Source of the DNA: Deltaproteobacteria bacterium
GTDB lineage: Bacteria; Desulfobacterota; Desulfomonilia; UBA1062
Direction of reading: 5' to 3'
NCBI GenBank assembly: GCA_003643935.1
Contig: QMLJ01000022.1
Span: forward strand, 1-9,769
Length of the DNA stretch: 9,769 nucleotides
The notes beneath the pieces are model-generated. The model ran no database searches. It was not told the DNA's origin and saw nothing but the letters and a program-made list of their open reading frames with translations. Below are positions 1-8,180 of the stretch, in pieces (positions within the stretch are counted from its first letter, which is position 1; the number at the start of each line of letters is the position of its first letter). The translations under genes were made by a program, and so were the position numbers.

Positions 1-15
1 GGCCACTGACCCCAT
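1..15 (-). CDS. possible 5' end of a minus-strand gene leaving the window
   Basis: An ATG reading leftward begins at base 15 and gives only Met-Gly-Ser-Val-Ala before the window ends. The case for a real start is a strong Shine-Dalgarno match on the minus strand (GGAGGTG, bases 28 to 22) six bases upstream of the ATG. The gene would lie downstream of the tRNA-Leu on the same strand and might share its transcript. Five residues do not identify a product. It could also be chance. Confidence 0.35.
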
Positions 16-104
16 AAGCCACACCTCCACCAGTGACCACTCTACCTTCTCATACCACCACTTGTCACCTGCAAAATCCTATGGTAGACCCCTTTTCGGT
101 TCTT

Positions 105-192
105 TGGTGCCGGAGGGGGGAATCGAACCCCCACGCGCCTGATGCTCATCGGATTTTGAGTCCGACGCGTCTACCAGTTCCACCACTCCGGC
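105..192 (-). tRNA. tRNA-Leu (anticodon CAA)
   Basis: Read on the minus strand, this folds as a class II tRNA. The acceptor stem GCCGGAG (192-186) pairs with CTCCGGC (115-109). The D arm contains the GGTAGACGC segment typical of bacterial tRNA-Leu. The anticodon stem TCGGA/TCCGA closes the loop CTCAAAA, giving anticodon CAA, which reads UUG codons. A long variable arm follows, then a T arm with GGGGG/CCCCC stem and TTCGATT loop. A73 and the 3' CCA are encoded (108-105). No T-rich terminator follows the CCA in bases 1-104, so the transcript may continue into the possible gene at the left edge. Confidence 0.96.
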
Positions 193-204
193 AAGCTTAA
201 AAGG

Positions 205-233
205 TTCATATCAAAGACCTTTGACTTTTGCAA
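205..233 (-). promoter_or_regulatory. predicted sigma-70-type promoter of the tRNA-Leu gene
   Basis: On the minus strand a -35-like TTGCAA (233-228) and a -10-like TATGAA (210-205) are separated by exactly 17 bases. The predicted start near base 198 would leave a leader of about six bases before the mature tRNA 5' end, as expected for a short tRNA primary transcript. The call rests on the sequence match and position only. Confidence 0.55.
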
Positions 234-474
234 GAATCAGAAAAATCATTATTTTCACCGCCAAATCAAAGAGCCTCGCCCCATATAACCAGAATTGCAC
301 CAGGAAACTACGCATGTATTCTCCCAGATATTTTTCTGAACATCTAGCACAAAAAAACATACAGAACTTTGTTTACACTTGACTTCATGACATAAGAGAT
401 GCAATGTTTTACTTTGAAAACAAACTGATGTGCAGGGCCTTGATATTTAACTTCTTTTGGCAATTTAGCCTCAC

Positions 475-490
475 GTGGCCCATAGGCCAC
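475..490 (+). promoter_or_regulatory. GC-rich hairpin in the leader of the GAF-gap transcript
   Basis: GTGGCC (475-480), the four-base loop CATA and GGCCAC (485-490) form a perfect six-base-pair stem. It sits nine bases before the GGGGG ribosome binding site (499-503) of the GAF gene. No T-tract follows, so it does not look like an intrinsic terminator. A role in mRNA stability or translation control is possible but is inference from position. Confidence 0.4.
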
Positions 491-511
491 CCGGAAAAGG
501 GGGTAGTAATA

Positions 512-2097
<1,586 letters not shown>

Positions 2098-2120
2098 GTG
2101 CCTTAGGATCTAGGAAACAT

Positions 2121-2456
2121 CTAGCCCCCAGGATCAGGCATTAGAATATCCATTACGCTCTTAAGGGTCTCGTCAATGGCTTTTATCGCTTTCAATGCTG
2201 ATTCGTAGCCTGTCTTTGCCCTCATCATGTCCATAATCTCTCTTGGTATATCCACGTTTGACGCCTCGTGGCCATTTTCTAAAGGTATCCCACTTTCTTT
2301 TGACCTCTCTGTTGTTACAGAGACCTTTCCATCCCTGCCACCTATGATTGTTGTCCTTATTGACTTGTAATCCCTGGTGTTAATGTTGGCAAGATTGGAC
2401 GCAGCGTTTGTAATAAGAATATCATTTGCCTTTAAAGAGGATATCTCATTACCCAT
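2121..2456 (-). CDS. short FlgC/FlgB-like flagellar basal-body rod protein
   Basis: The 111-residue product has both conserved ends of flagellar rod and hook proteins. The N-terminal segment LITNAASNLANINT (about 14-27) is the rod-protein signature. The C-terminal helix, about 67-104, contains NVDIPREIMDMMRAKTGYES and matches the FlgC/FlgB C-terminal coiled-coil block. FlgC itself is usually about 135-150 residues, so the middle is shortened. Rod proteins are exported by the flagellar type III apparatus and assemble in the periplasm, and the absence of a Sec signal peptide fits this. No other flagellar gene is in the window, so this is an orphan paralogue rather than the operon copy of flgC. 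The binding site AAGGG (2471-2467) is ten bases upstream of the ATG, slightly far. The start codon lies head-to-head with the sensor-kinase operon. The exact role, structural rod part or specialised variant, cannot be told. Confidence 0.75.
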   Translation of the reverse strand: MGNEISSLKANDILITNAASNLANINTRDYKSIRTTIIGGRDGKVSVTTERSKESGIPLENGHEASNVDIPREIMDMMRAKTGYESALKAIKAIDETLKSVMDILMPDPGG

Positions 2457-2469
2457 GGTGTTTATACCC

Positions 2470-2499
2470 TTGAATGATTATCGGACTAAAGTCTATAAT
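2470..2499 (+). promoter_or_regulatory. predicted sigma-70-type promoter of the kinase-lipoprotein-regulator operon
   Basis: A perfect -10 hexamer TATAAT (2494-2499) is preceded at 18 bases by TTGAAT (2470-2475), a four-of-six -35 match. The predicted transcription start, about 2506, falls at or next to the ATG at 2507, which would make the kinase mRNA nearly leaderless. No Shine-Dalgarno is visible before either candidate kinase start, which fits. The match is by eye only. Confidence 0.45.
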
Positions 2500-2506
2500 C
2501 TTTAAT

Positions 2507-3955
2507 ATGAAGAAACCAGGGTTACTTGCAAGGCTCATTATAGCATATATCGTGTTTATAGTAATCATTGTAGGGCTGAACATTTCGCTATTATACGTTT
2601 CTTCAAGGTTCTGGAAGATAACCAGGGAGATGTACCTGGTCGATTATCGAACAAAGGACATAACCGACCATCTCATTGATAACCTCATCTCTTTTGAAGA
2701 AGCTGCAAAGCAGTATCTGCTCCTTAGGCAGCCTGTATACAAAGACATCCTGGAAAGAAAAGGCAAGGAGATAGCAAGCCAATGGCATTCTCTTTCGCCT
2801 CCTGAATCGGCCCGTTCCCAGGTAGGTAAGAGGGCCATAGACAAGGGCGAGCAACTGTGGAGAGATTTCCTTGAACGCTTTAATACCCAAGTGAAACATG
2901 TCCCAGAAGACTTAAGGCTTGAAGACCTGTTTACATCAAACAGCAAGGATATTGACGAAATAGTAAAACAGGTACGCACGGCAAACATAGAGGCTACAAA
3001 AGCAATGGAAAGAAAGGTCATATCTCTGAAGGCACTGGGTGACAGTACACTTATTTTTACTTGGTGGGCCTTTGGCATAGCTATAAGCATCGGGCTTATT
3101 GTACCCTTTATGTTGTACAAAAAGATAACGAGTGACCTGAATGCAATAAGGCTGGGCACCAGATACATTGCAAAAGGTAACTTTTCATACAAGATCCACG
3201 TAGATACAGACGACGAACTGGGTATGCTGGCGGCATCCTTCAACGAAATGGCAAATAGACTCAAGCAGCTGGATGACATGAAATCCGAGTTCCTATCAAT
3301 AGTATCGCACGAGCTCAAGACACCTCTTACATCAATGAAGGAGGCGGCAAACCTGCTTATGGACGGCGTGGGCGGACAGGTTAGCGCAAAACAGGCAAAG
3401 TTGATTGTAATAATGCAGCAGGGTATTGATCGCCTTCTCTCAATAATAACCGAGATTCTGGAGCTCTCAAAGCTTGAGAGCGGCATGTCAGAACTAAACA
3501 TGGTCCCTTTTGATCTGAACAAGCTGGTCTCAACCCATATCACCGAAATACAGCCCTATGCGGAAAGCAAGGGGATAAAAATCAAGGCATATTATACTTC
3601 CAGCCCATGCACGGTCTTGGTGGATATAAATAAAATGCTAGAGGTGTTGACAAATCTTACCCATAATGCAATCAAATATTCTAAGAGCGGTACCGAGATT
3701 GAGGTCAGAATACACCACAATGAGAATACCGCGACTGTAGATATAAAAGACTATGGTTATGGCATCCCCGAGGGGGAAATATCTCTGATATTCGAGAAAT
3801 TTTACCAGTCGAAGTCAACAAGGGGCCACAGTGGAACTGGTCTAGGCCTAGCTATCGCCAAGACAATTGTTGAGGCACATGGAGGAAAGATTAATGTCAA
3901 GAGCACCTATGGTAAAGGCAGTACCTTTTCATTTGATTTGCCTTTGTCTGGTTAG
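2507..3955 (+). CDS. membrane sensor histidine kinase, GlrK/QseE-like
   Basis: From the ATG at 2507 the product is 482 residues. Order: cytoplasmic MKKPGLLAR, membrane helix 1 (about 9-32), a mostly helical periplasmic sensor of about 145 residues, membrane helix 2 (about 181-204), a HAMP linker ending in [21 protein letters not shown], HisKA with the phosphoacceptor histidine in [11 protein letters not shown] (about H268), and the ATPase domain with N box (LTHNAIKYS), G1 (DYGYGIP) and G2 (GTGLGLA). All catalytic motifs look intact. The kinase should autophosphorylate and pass phosphate to the regulator encoded at 4403. Gene order and the helical periplasmic sensor match enterobacterial GlrK/QseE, which sits with lipoprotein QseG and regulator GlrR/QseF; the signal here is unknown. 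An in-frame ATG at 2474 would add 11 residues. I prefer 2507 because the sequence from there reads as a clean inside-positive membrane anchor and because of the TATAAT at 2494-2499. The end overlaps the lipoprotein gene by 62 bases. Confidence 0.9.
   Translation: MKKPGLLARLIIAYIVFIVIIVGLNISLLYVSSRFWKITREMYLVDYRTKDITDHLIDNLISFEEAAKQYLLLRQPVYKDILERKGKEIASQWHSLSPPESARSQVGKRAIDKGEQLWRDFLERFNTQVKHVPEDLRLEDLFTSNSKDIDEIVKQVRTANIEATKAMERKVISLKALGDSTLIFTWWAFGIAISIGLIVPFMLYKKITSDLNAIRLGTRYIAKGNFSYKIHVDTDDELGMLAASFNEMANRLKQLDDMKSEFLSIVSHELKTPLTSMKEAANLLMDGVGGQVSAKQAKLIVIMQQGIDRLLSIITEILELSKLESGMSELNMVPFDLNKLVSTHITEIQPYAESKGIKIKAYYTSSPCTVLVDINKMLEVLTNLTHNAIKYSKSGTEIEVRIHHNENTATVDIKDYGYGIPEGEISLIFEKFYQSKSTRGHSGTGLGLAIAKTIVEAHGGKINVKSTYGKGSTFSFDLPLSG
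3881..3889 (+). promoter_or_regulatory. ribosome binding site of the lipoprotein gene, inside the kinase coding region
   Basis: GGAGGAAAG begins 13 bases before the ATG at 3894; its core GGAGG (3881-3885) is eight bases from the start codon. In the kinase frame the same bases encode the conserved Gly-Gly-Lys after His in the ATPase C-terminal region. This site decides the lipoprotein start over the in-frame TTG 3867, ATG 3879 and ATG 3909. Confidence 0.7.
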
Positions 3956-4406
3956 TTGCCTCATGTTTGCATGCACCTCGCTTTCAGGTACCAATAGACT
4001 GATGCAGGCCGAGGATAAACTGGCCGCGGGTAATACTGTGGATATAAAGGATATCAAGGTCAAGGGTTGGCTTCCACCCGGGGCTACGGCCAGGCAGGAT
4101 ATTGCCCTGGCACTGAATGCCATGCTTAAGGACACGCAAAATACAAGCTACGCGAAAAAGCTACTAAAAAATGTTATGGAAGACCCCTTAACACCGAGGC
4201 ACCTTGAGATCGAAGCTGGTTACATGCTAACCCTTATAGAGCTTATCGAGGCACAGAACAAGGAAATCTCAAAGCTGGACCAAGGGCTGAGAACAAGTAC
4301 AGAGCGAGAAAAAAAGCTTAAAAAGGAAAGGGATGACCTCATGTACAAGCTTAAGAAGATGGAAGAAATATACATACACACAGAAAAGAGACGAGGCATG
4401 CAATGA
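3894..4406 (+). CDS. small lipoprotein of the two-component operon, QseG (YfhG)-like
   Basis: The product is 170 residues. A positive n-region (MSRAPMVK) and a hydrophobic stretch ([13 protein letters not shown]) form a lipoprotein signal. The most canonical lipobox is LVSC, with lipidated Cys22; Cys27 in LMFAC is a second candidate. The mature part has a helical region (about 65-110), then a charged predicted coiled coil (about 113-160), with no enzyme motif. Position between a GlrK-like kinase and an NtrC-type regulator, the lipid anchor and the C-terminal coiled coil match E. coli QseG, an outer-membrane lipoprotein that modulates its kinase. I infer the same role here: an envelope partner of the kinase encoded at 2507. 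The start was fixed by the strong internal binding site at 3881; starting later would destroy the signal peptide. It overlaps the kinase gene by 62 bases in another frame and the regulator gene by four (ATGA). Homology to QseG is judged by architecture, not alignment score. Confidence 0.78.
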   Translation: MSRAPMVKAVPFHLICLCLVSCLMFACTSLSGTNRLMQAEDKLAAGNTVDIKDIKVKGWLPPGATARQDIALALNAMLKDTQNTSYAKKLLKNVMEDPLTPRHLEIEAGYMLTLIELIEAQNKEISKLDQGLRTSTEREKKLKKERDDLMYKLKKMEEIYIHTEKRRGMQ

Positions 4407-5755
4407 TGAAGTCAAAATCAAAGATCCTTGTACTCGACGATGACCCGAATATAGTAGAGGTAATCGTTACAAGACTTGAATCCATGGACTTTAACGTGCA
4501 TGGATTCACTGATCCTGGGAAGGCACTGGATGCACTAAGAAAAGACAGTTACTGCGTACTTGTAACCGACCAGAAAATGCCGGAAATGGATGGCATGGTT
4601 GTGCTCAGGGAGGCCAAGAAGATTGACCCGGACGTTGAGGTCATAATACTTACAGCATATGGCTCTATCGAGGGTGCAGTCAGGGCTATAAAGGAAGGCG
4701 CATACGATTATATATCAAAACCATTCGAGCCACTTGAACTGGTTACAAAGATTGAAAAGGCTATCGAGAAAAGGGAATTAAAACAAAGGGTTCGTTTTCT
4801 AGAGCAGGAGGTAGGCGATAGCATAGAATACAGGATATACGCAGAGAGCCCGGCAATGAAAAGGACTCTGGCCATTGCCAGGCAGGTCAGCGATTCTGAC
4901 TCAACCGTATTAATCCAGGGAGAATCAGGCACCGGCAAGGAACTAATAGCACGCATGATACACTACGAAAGCAGGAGAAAAAGAAGAAAGTTCGTTGTAA
5001 TGGACTGTGGAGCCACACCGCCATCGCTTATTGAGTCCGAACTGTTCGGATACGTAAGGGGGGCATTTACAGGTGCCATAAAGGACAAAAGGGGCATCAT
5101 TGAAGAAGCAGACATGGGCACACTTTTTTTGGACGAGATCGGAAATATCTCACCAGAAATGCAAACAAGGCTACTGAGGGTGCTTGAGTCTGGTGAGTTT
5201 AGGCGGGTGGGGGAGCTCAAGCCCAAGCAGGTGGATATAAGGGTGTTAGCAGCCACCAACGCAGACCTAGAAGCAAAGGTGGAAGATGGATCATTCAGGC
5301 CGGATCTTTATTACCGCCTTAAGGTGATCTCAATAAAGCTTCCCTCATTAAGGGAGAGAAAAGAGGACATTCCAGGGCTCGTTCAGATCTTCCTTTCCGA
5401 GTTCAGCAGGAAAACCGGGAAAAAGATAATGGGCATAGACAAGAGGGCAATGAACATGCTCTTCAACCACCAGTGGCCAGGTAATGTAAGGGAACTAAAG
5501 AATATAATAGAATCAGCAGTAGTGCTCTGCAAGGGAACGACCATAGGTCCTGATGAAATTTTACTCTCAGGTATAAGAGAGCAAAAGGAAGAAAATCTCA
5601 ATACACTGGAATCCCAGGAGAAAACCCTCGTTATACAGGCCCTGAAAAAGGCCAACTGGGTTCAGAAGGATGCAGCGGCTATCCTCGGAATATCCAGGAG
5701 GGTTATAAACTACAAGATAAAAAAGTATAATATCAGGCCTGAGAAAGTCAACTGA
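4403..5755 (+). CDS. sigma-54-dependent response regulator, NtrC family, GlrR/QseF-like
   Basis: The product is 450 residues, normal for the family. The receiver domain (about 7-120) has the acidic pocket LDDDP, phosphoacceptor Asp56 in VTDQKMPEMDG and Lys106 in ISKPF. The AAA+ domain (about 143-385) has Walker A GESGTGKE (173-180), the sigma-54 contact loop GAFTGA (220-225), Walker B LFLDEIG (241-247) and the sensor region WPGNVREL. A Fis-type helix-turn-helix, including KDAAAILGISRRVINYKIKK, occupies about 420-441. All key residues are present, so it should be a phosphorylation-controlled ATPase that opens sigma-54 promoters. Its partner is the kinase at 2507, given the operon ATGA overlap with the lipoprotein gene and a family match to GlrR. 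A second ATG at 4406 is an equally usable start. I found no convincing -24/-12 promoter nearby, so its targets are probably elsewhere. Confidence 0.93.
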   Translation: MMKSKSKILVLDDDPNIVEVIVTRLESMDFNVHGFTDPGKALDALRKDSYCVLVTDQKMPEMDGMVVLREAKKIDPDVEVIILTAYGSIEGAVRAIKEGAYDYISKPFEPLELVTKIEKAIEKRELKQRVRFLEQEVGDSIEYRIYAESPAMKRTLAIARQVSDSDSTVLIQGESGTGKELIARMIHYESRRKRRKFVVMDCGATPPSLIESELFGYVRGAFTGAIKDKRGIIEEADMGTLFLDEIGNISPEMQTRLLRVLESGEFRRVGELKPKQVDIRVLAATNADLEAKVEDGSFRPDLYYRLKVISIKLPSLRERKEDIPGLVQIFLSEFSRKTGKKIMGIDKRAMNMLFNHQWPGNVRELKNIIESAVVLCKGTTIGPDEILLSGIREQKEENLNTLESQEKTLVIQALKKANWVQKDAAAILGISRRVINYKIKKYNIRPEKVN

Positions 5756-5778
5756 AACGGGTATCACAGTATGTTGTA

Positions 5779-7122
5779 TTACTCTTCCTTACCCAGTTTC
5801 CTGTAAAGTGTCCTTGTAGAGACCCCCAGGAGTTTGGCTGCCAGGTTTTTATCGCCCTTGGTGTATTTAAGTGCCTCTTCCATCAATATCTTCTCAACCT
5901 CTTCCAAGGGAGTACCAAGCTTAATGGTAACGTGGTCTATCTTGCGGGTTTCATCCTTTACCAATTCACTCGGCAGATCATCGGTAGCTATAACCGAGTC
6001 CCTGTCCAGGACCACGCACCGTTCTATAACATTCTCCAGTTCCCTCACATTACCCGGCCACTCGTAGCCAAGTAGCACATCCATTGCCTTGGCCTCTATG
6101 CCCTTTATATCCTTGTTGTTCTTCCTTGCAAATCTGGTGAGAAAATACTGAACCAACGCCGGGATATCCTCTTTCCTCTCCCTAAGGGGTGGCAAGTGAA
6201 TGCTGATTACATTAAGCCTCCAATAAAGGTCTTCCCTAAACCCGCCTTGTTTCATCATGGTCTCAAGATCCTTGTTTGTAGCCGCTATAATCCTGGTATC
6301 CACTGTTATAGTCTTGTTACTCCCAAGCCTCTCCAGCTTTCCCTCTTGAAGTATCCTCAACAGCTTAACCTGTACTTCGGGCGGTATTTCACCAACCTCG
6401 TCCAAGAATATGGTAGACATGTCAGCGGCCTCAAAACGCCCTTCCCTGCTGGATACTGCACCTGTGAAAGCTCCTTTTTCATATCCAAAAAGCTCGGCCT
6501 CTATGAGTGTCTCTGGTAATGCCGCACAATTTACCTTTACCATCGGCCTACTGCCCCTGGGCGACATCCTGTGTATAAGGTTGGCTATCACCTCCTTGCC
6601 TGTACCTGACTCCCCTAGTATAAGCACTGTGGCCTGGCTAGGGGCAACCTGCTGAACGAGATCTATTACTTCCCTCATCTTGGGACTAGATACACCAACC
6701 AACATGCCCTTGTCTAACTCTTCAAGTCTTTTCTTGAGTTGTATATTGTCCAGGCTCAAGGTCTGTTTCTCTATAGCTTTGTTTACTGCCTTTAGGAGCT
6801 CTGCCTTTTTAAAGGGCTTTGTAATGTAATCGTACGCGCCAAGCTTCATTGTTTCAACTGCCGTATCCACTGATGCATAGCCTGTTATCATTATAACTTC
6901 TGTTGTCGGAGACACTGACTTGCAAACCTTTAGGAGATCCACACCATCCATACCAGCCATTCTTATGTCAGTTATAAGAAGGTCTATATCCTGTTTACGG
7001 ATAATTTTAAAGGCATCCTCTCCGTTTGAGGCAGTGATTACATCAAAACCTTGCCTTCCCAGTATGCGCTTTATTGATTCCCTTATTCCGACTTCGTCGT
7101 CTACAACCAGCACCTTTTTCAT
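5779..7122 (-). CDS. sigma-54-dependent response regulator, NtrC/AtoC type
   Basis: The product is 447 residues. The receiver domain (1-120) has the acidic pair in VVDDE, phosphoacceptor Asp52 in ITDIRMAGMDG and Lys102 in ITKPF. The AAA+ domain (about 140-375) carries Walker A GESGTGKE (170-177), GAFTGA (217-222), Walker B IFLDEVGE starting at 238, and the RERKEDIP and WPGNVRELENVIERC blocks. The Fis-type DNA-binding domain covers about 404-445, with GDKNLAAKLLGVSTRTLYRK. It should be an active sigma-54 activator. It is the last gene of the minus-strand operon and its ATG overlaps the stop of the exported-protein gene by four bases, so the likely cognate kinase is the Cache/PAS kinase at 8177-9769. 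Its recognition helix differs from that of the regulator at 4403 (STRTLYRK against SRRVINYK), so the two should bind different sites. Its stop is 23 bases from the stop of that convergent gene. Confidence 0.93.
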   Translation of the reverse strand: MKKVLVVDDEVGIRESIKRILGRQGFDVITASNGEDAFKIIRKQDIDLLITDIRMAGMDGVDLLKVCKSVSPTTEVIMITGYASVDTAVETMKLGAYDYITKPFKKAELLKAVNKAIEKQTLSLDNIQLKKRLEELDKGMLVGVSSPKMREVIDLVQQVAPSQATVLILGESGTGKEVIANLIHRMSPRGSRPMVKVNCAALPETLIEAELFGYEKGAFTGAVSSREGRFEAADMSTIFLDEVGEIPPEVQVKLLRILQEGKLERLGSNKTITVDTRIIAATNKDLETMMKQGGFREDLYWRLNVISIHLPPLRERKEDIPALVQYFLTRFARKNNKDIKGIEAKAMDVLLGYEWPGNVRELENVIERCVVLDRDSVIATDDLPSELVKDETRKIDHVTIKLGTPLEEVEKILMEEALKYTKGDKNLAAKLLGVSTRTLYRKLGKEE

Positions 7123-8180
7123 GGCATAAACGGGTCCTTTCTTATTGATTGCACCTTTATGGTCTGGGCCTTAGCCTTCACGTCTACCGTGTAGAAGATG
7201 GCCATACCATTAGGTCTATTAGCATAGAGAACGTACCTGCCTGGAGCCACCCCCTCAACAGTGAACCTTCCAGAACCTTGCGCGCGGCATTTGTATCTCA
7301 AGGCACTATGCTTTAGTGATGTCGCATTTGTCACGAACTCTTTTAACAATTCTGCCTTTTCATTGTTATACTCAAGCAACGCCTCTTTATACATTGCATC
7401 CTTTTCTCTTGCCATGGCATGTAACTGCCTGAGGCTTTCCATGAGGGGACGAAGACGCCCGGCAAAGGCCTGGCTTACATCCATTATCTTTGTCTGGTCC
7501 TTGTAACCCACCTTATCTGCAAAACGTATGTCAACCACGTCTAAATGGAATTCCCTGGAGATATTCCTCCTTATATAATCTATGTCCTTTGCAGAAAGCT
7601 CGCCAATAAAAAAGGAGAGACGCTCTGGTTGATCAATGTTAACAGATACTTCCTTGCCCGGTGCAAGTCCGAATTTGAGCGTGCCAGGATCCAGGAACTC
7701 AAGCACCAAGGGTGAGGGCGTTGGGACAAAGATTGACCCTATCCTCGGTCTATAGGTCACACTGGCTATAACACGATCCGATGAATTCCTTGCCGTATAG
7801 CAGAAAGATACCTCCCCCATCACTGACGCATCAGGGGCGATTACTGCCCTGGCATTGGTTATGCGTATTACCAGCTTGGATATATAATATTCTTTTATCT
7901 TATTGACCCTTGTTTCGTATTCCTTTTTTCTTGATGCATAAAGGACACCGGCTGAATCCGCTTCTGCCTTCAACCTTATGATATCATGCTTCCTGGCGAG
8001 GGAATCCAGGTTAGCCTTGAGTTCTCTCCTCATGTGGGAGAGCACCTGGGGTGTCCCTGGAGAGAGAAGTTCAACACCATCTGTTCCGGAAGGTACCAGG
8101 ATGTTCAAGTCAACTGCATAGGCATCAGCTGTTCCTATAACAAATATTATCAGAAAAGAAATCAGATGTATCTGTCTCAT
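7119..8180 (-). CDS. exported protein of unknown function between kinase and regulator genes
   Basis: I do not recognise this 353-residue protein. Residues 1-22 look like a Sec signal peptide with signal peptidase I cleavage after AYA (20-22), and no further membrane segment is obvious, so the mature protein is probably periplasmic or secreted. A charged helical, likely coiled-coil stretch covers about 47-105. A beta-rich region of about 103-190 follows (KLVIRITNARAVI, GEVSFCYTARN), resembling the immunoglobulin-like folds of envelope proteins. A second charged helical stretch covers about 236-292. The C-terminal GRFTVEGVAPGRYVLYA (305-321) looks like a transthyretin or carboxypeptidase-regulatory-like beta unit. 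Only two mature cysteines are visible, C127 and C298, which could form a disulfide. Start and stop each overlap a neighbour by ATGA, so expression is tied to the kinase and the regulator. A sensory accessory role is inference from position. AAGGA lies upstream of the ATG. Confidence 0.85.
   Translation of the reverse strand: MRQIHLISFLIIFVIGTADAYAVDLNILVPSGTDGVELLSPGTPQVLSHMRRELKANLDSLARKHDIIRLKAEADSAGVLYASRKKEYETRVNKIKEYYISKLVIRITNARAVIAPDASVMGEVSFCYTARNSSDRVIASVTYRPRIGSIFVPTPSPLVLEFLDPGTLKFGLAPGKEVSVNIDQPERLSFFIGELSAKDIDYIRRNISREFHLDVVDIRFADKVGYKDQTKIMDVSQAFAGRLRPLMESLRQLHAMAREKDAMYKEALLEYNNEKAELLKEFVTNATSLKHSALRYKCRAQGSGRFTVEGVAPGRYVLYANRPNGMAIFYTVDVKAKAQTIKVQSIRKDPFMP

Larger units (their letters stand above)
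193..511. other. intergenic region between tRNA-Leu and the GAF-protein gene
   Basis: No gene is supported here. The left end carries the tRNA promoter. Toward the right, TTGTTT (369-374) and CATAAG (391-396), 16 bases apart, could be a weak plus-strand promoter for the GAF-gap pair, and TTGACT (379-384) is another -35-like hexamer without a good -10. An open frame runs upstream from the GAF gene to an ATG at 404, but the peptide it adds resembles no GAF protein and that ATG has no ribosome binding site. I therefore read 404-511 as 5' leader. It ends with a GC-rich hairpin (475-490) just before the Shine-Dalgarno. I recognise no riboswitch class. Confidence 0.6.

Noticed and set aside
1..104. 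Repeat-like GTGGTGG and CACTGG words downstream of the tRNA
   Set aside because: The repeats are short and irregular. The only pairing found is a six-base stem with a wobble and a loop of about 27 bases, too weak to call a terminator or repeat element.
312..330. GG-N10-GC spacing on the minus strand, as in a sigma-54 promoter
   Set aside because: Only the invariant dinucleotides match; the TGGCAC and TTGC blocks are poor. The downstream gene would be a tRNA that already has a better sigma-70-like promoter.
404..511. N-terminal extension of the GAF protein from the ATG at 404
   Set aside because: No ribosome binding site precedes it, the added residues do not resemble a GAF protein or a signal peptide, and the ATG at 512 has a good binding site.
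2098..2120. Terminator between gap and the FlgC-like gene
   Set aside because: The repeated CTAG and AGG words do not form a stable hairpin and no T-tract follows on either strand.
2644..3543. Open frame of 299 codons on the minus strand antisense to the sensor kinase
   Set aside because: The kinase frame has complete HAMP, HisKA and ATPase motifs. The antisense peptide is rich in Ser, Ile and Phe with no recognisable motif, and it behaves as a mirror of the real codons.
6196..6519. Open frame of 107 codons on the plus strand within the minus-strand NtrC-type regulator gene
   Set aside because: It lies opposite the highly conserved AAA+ region and shows no motif of its own.
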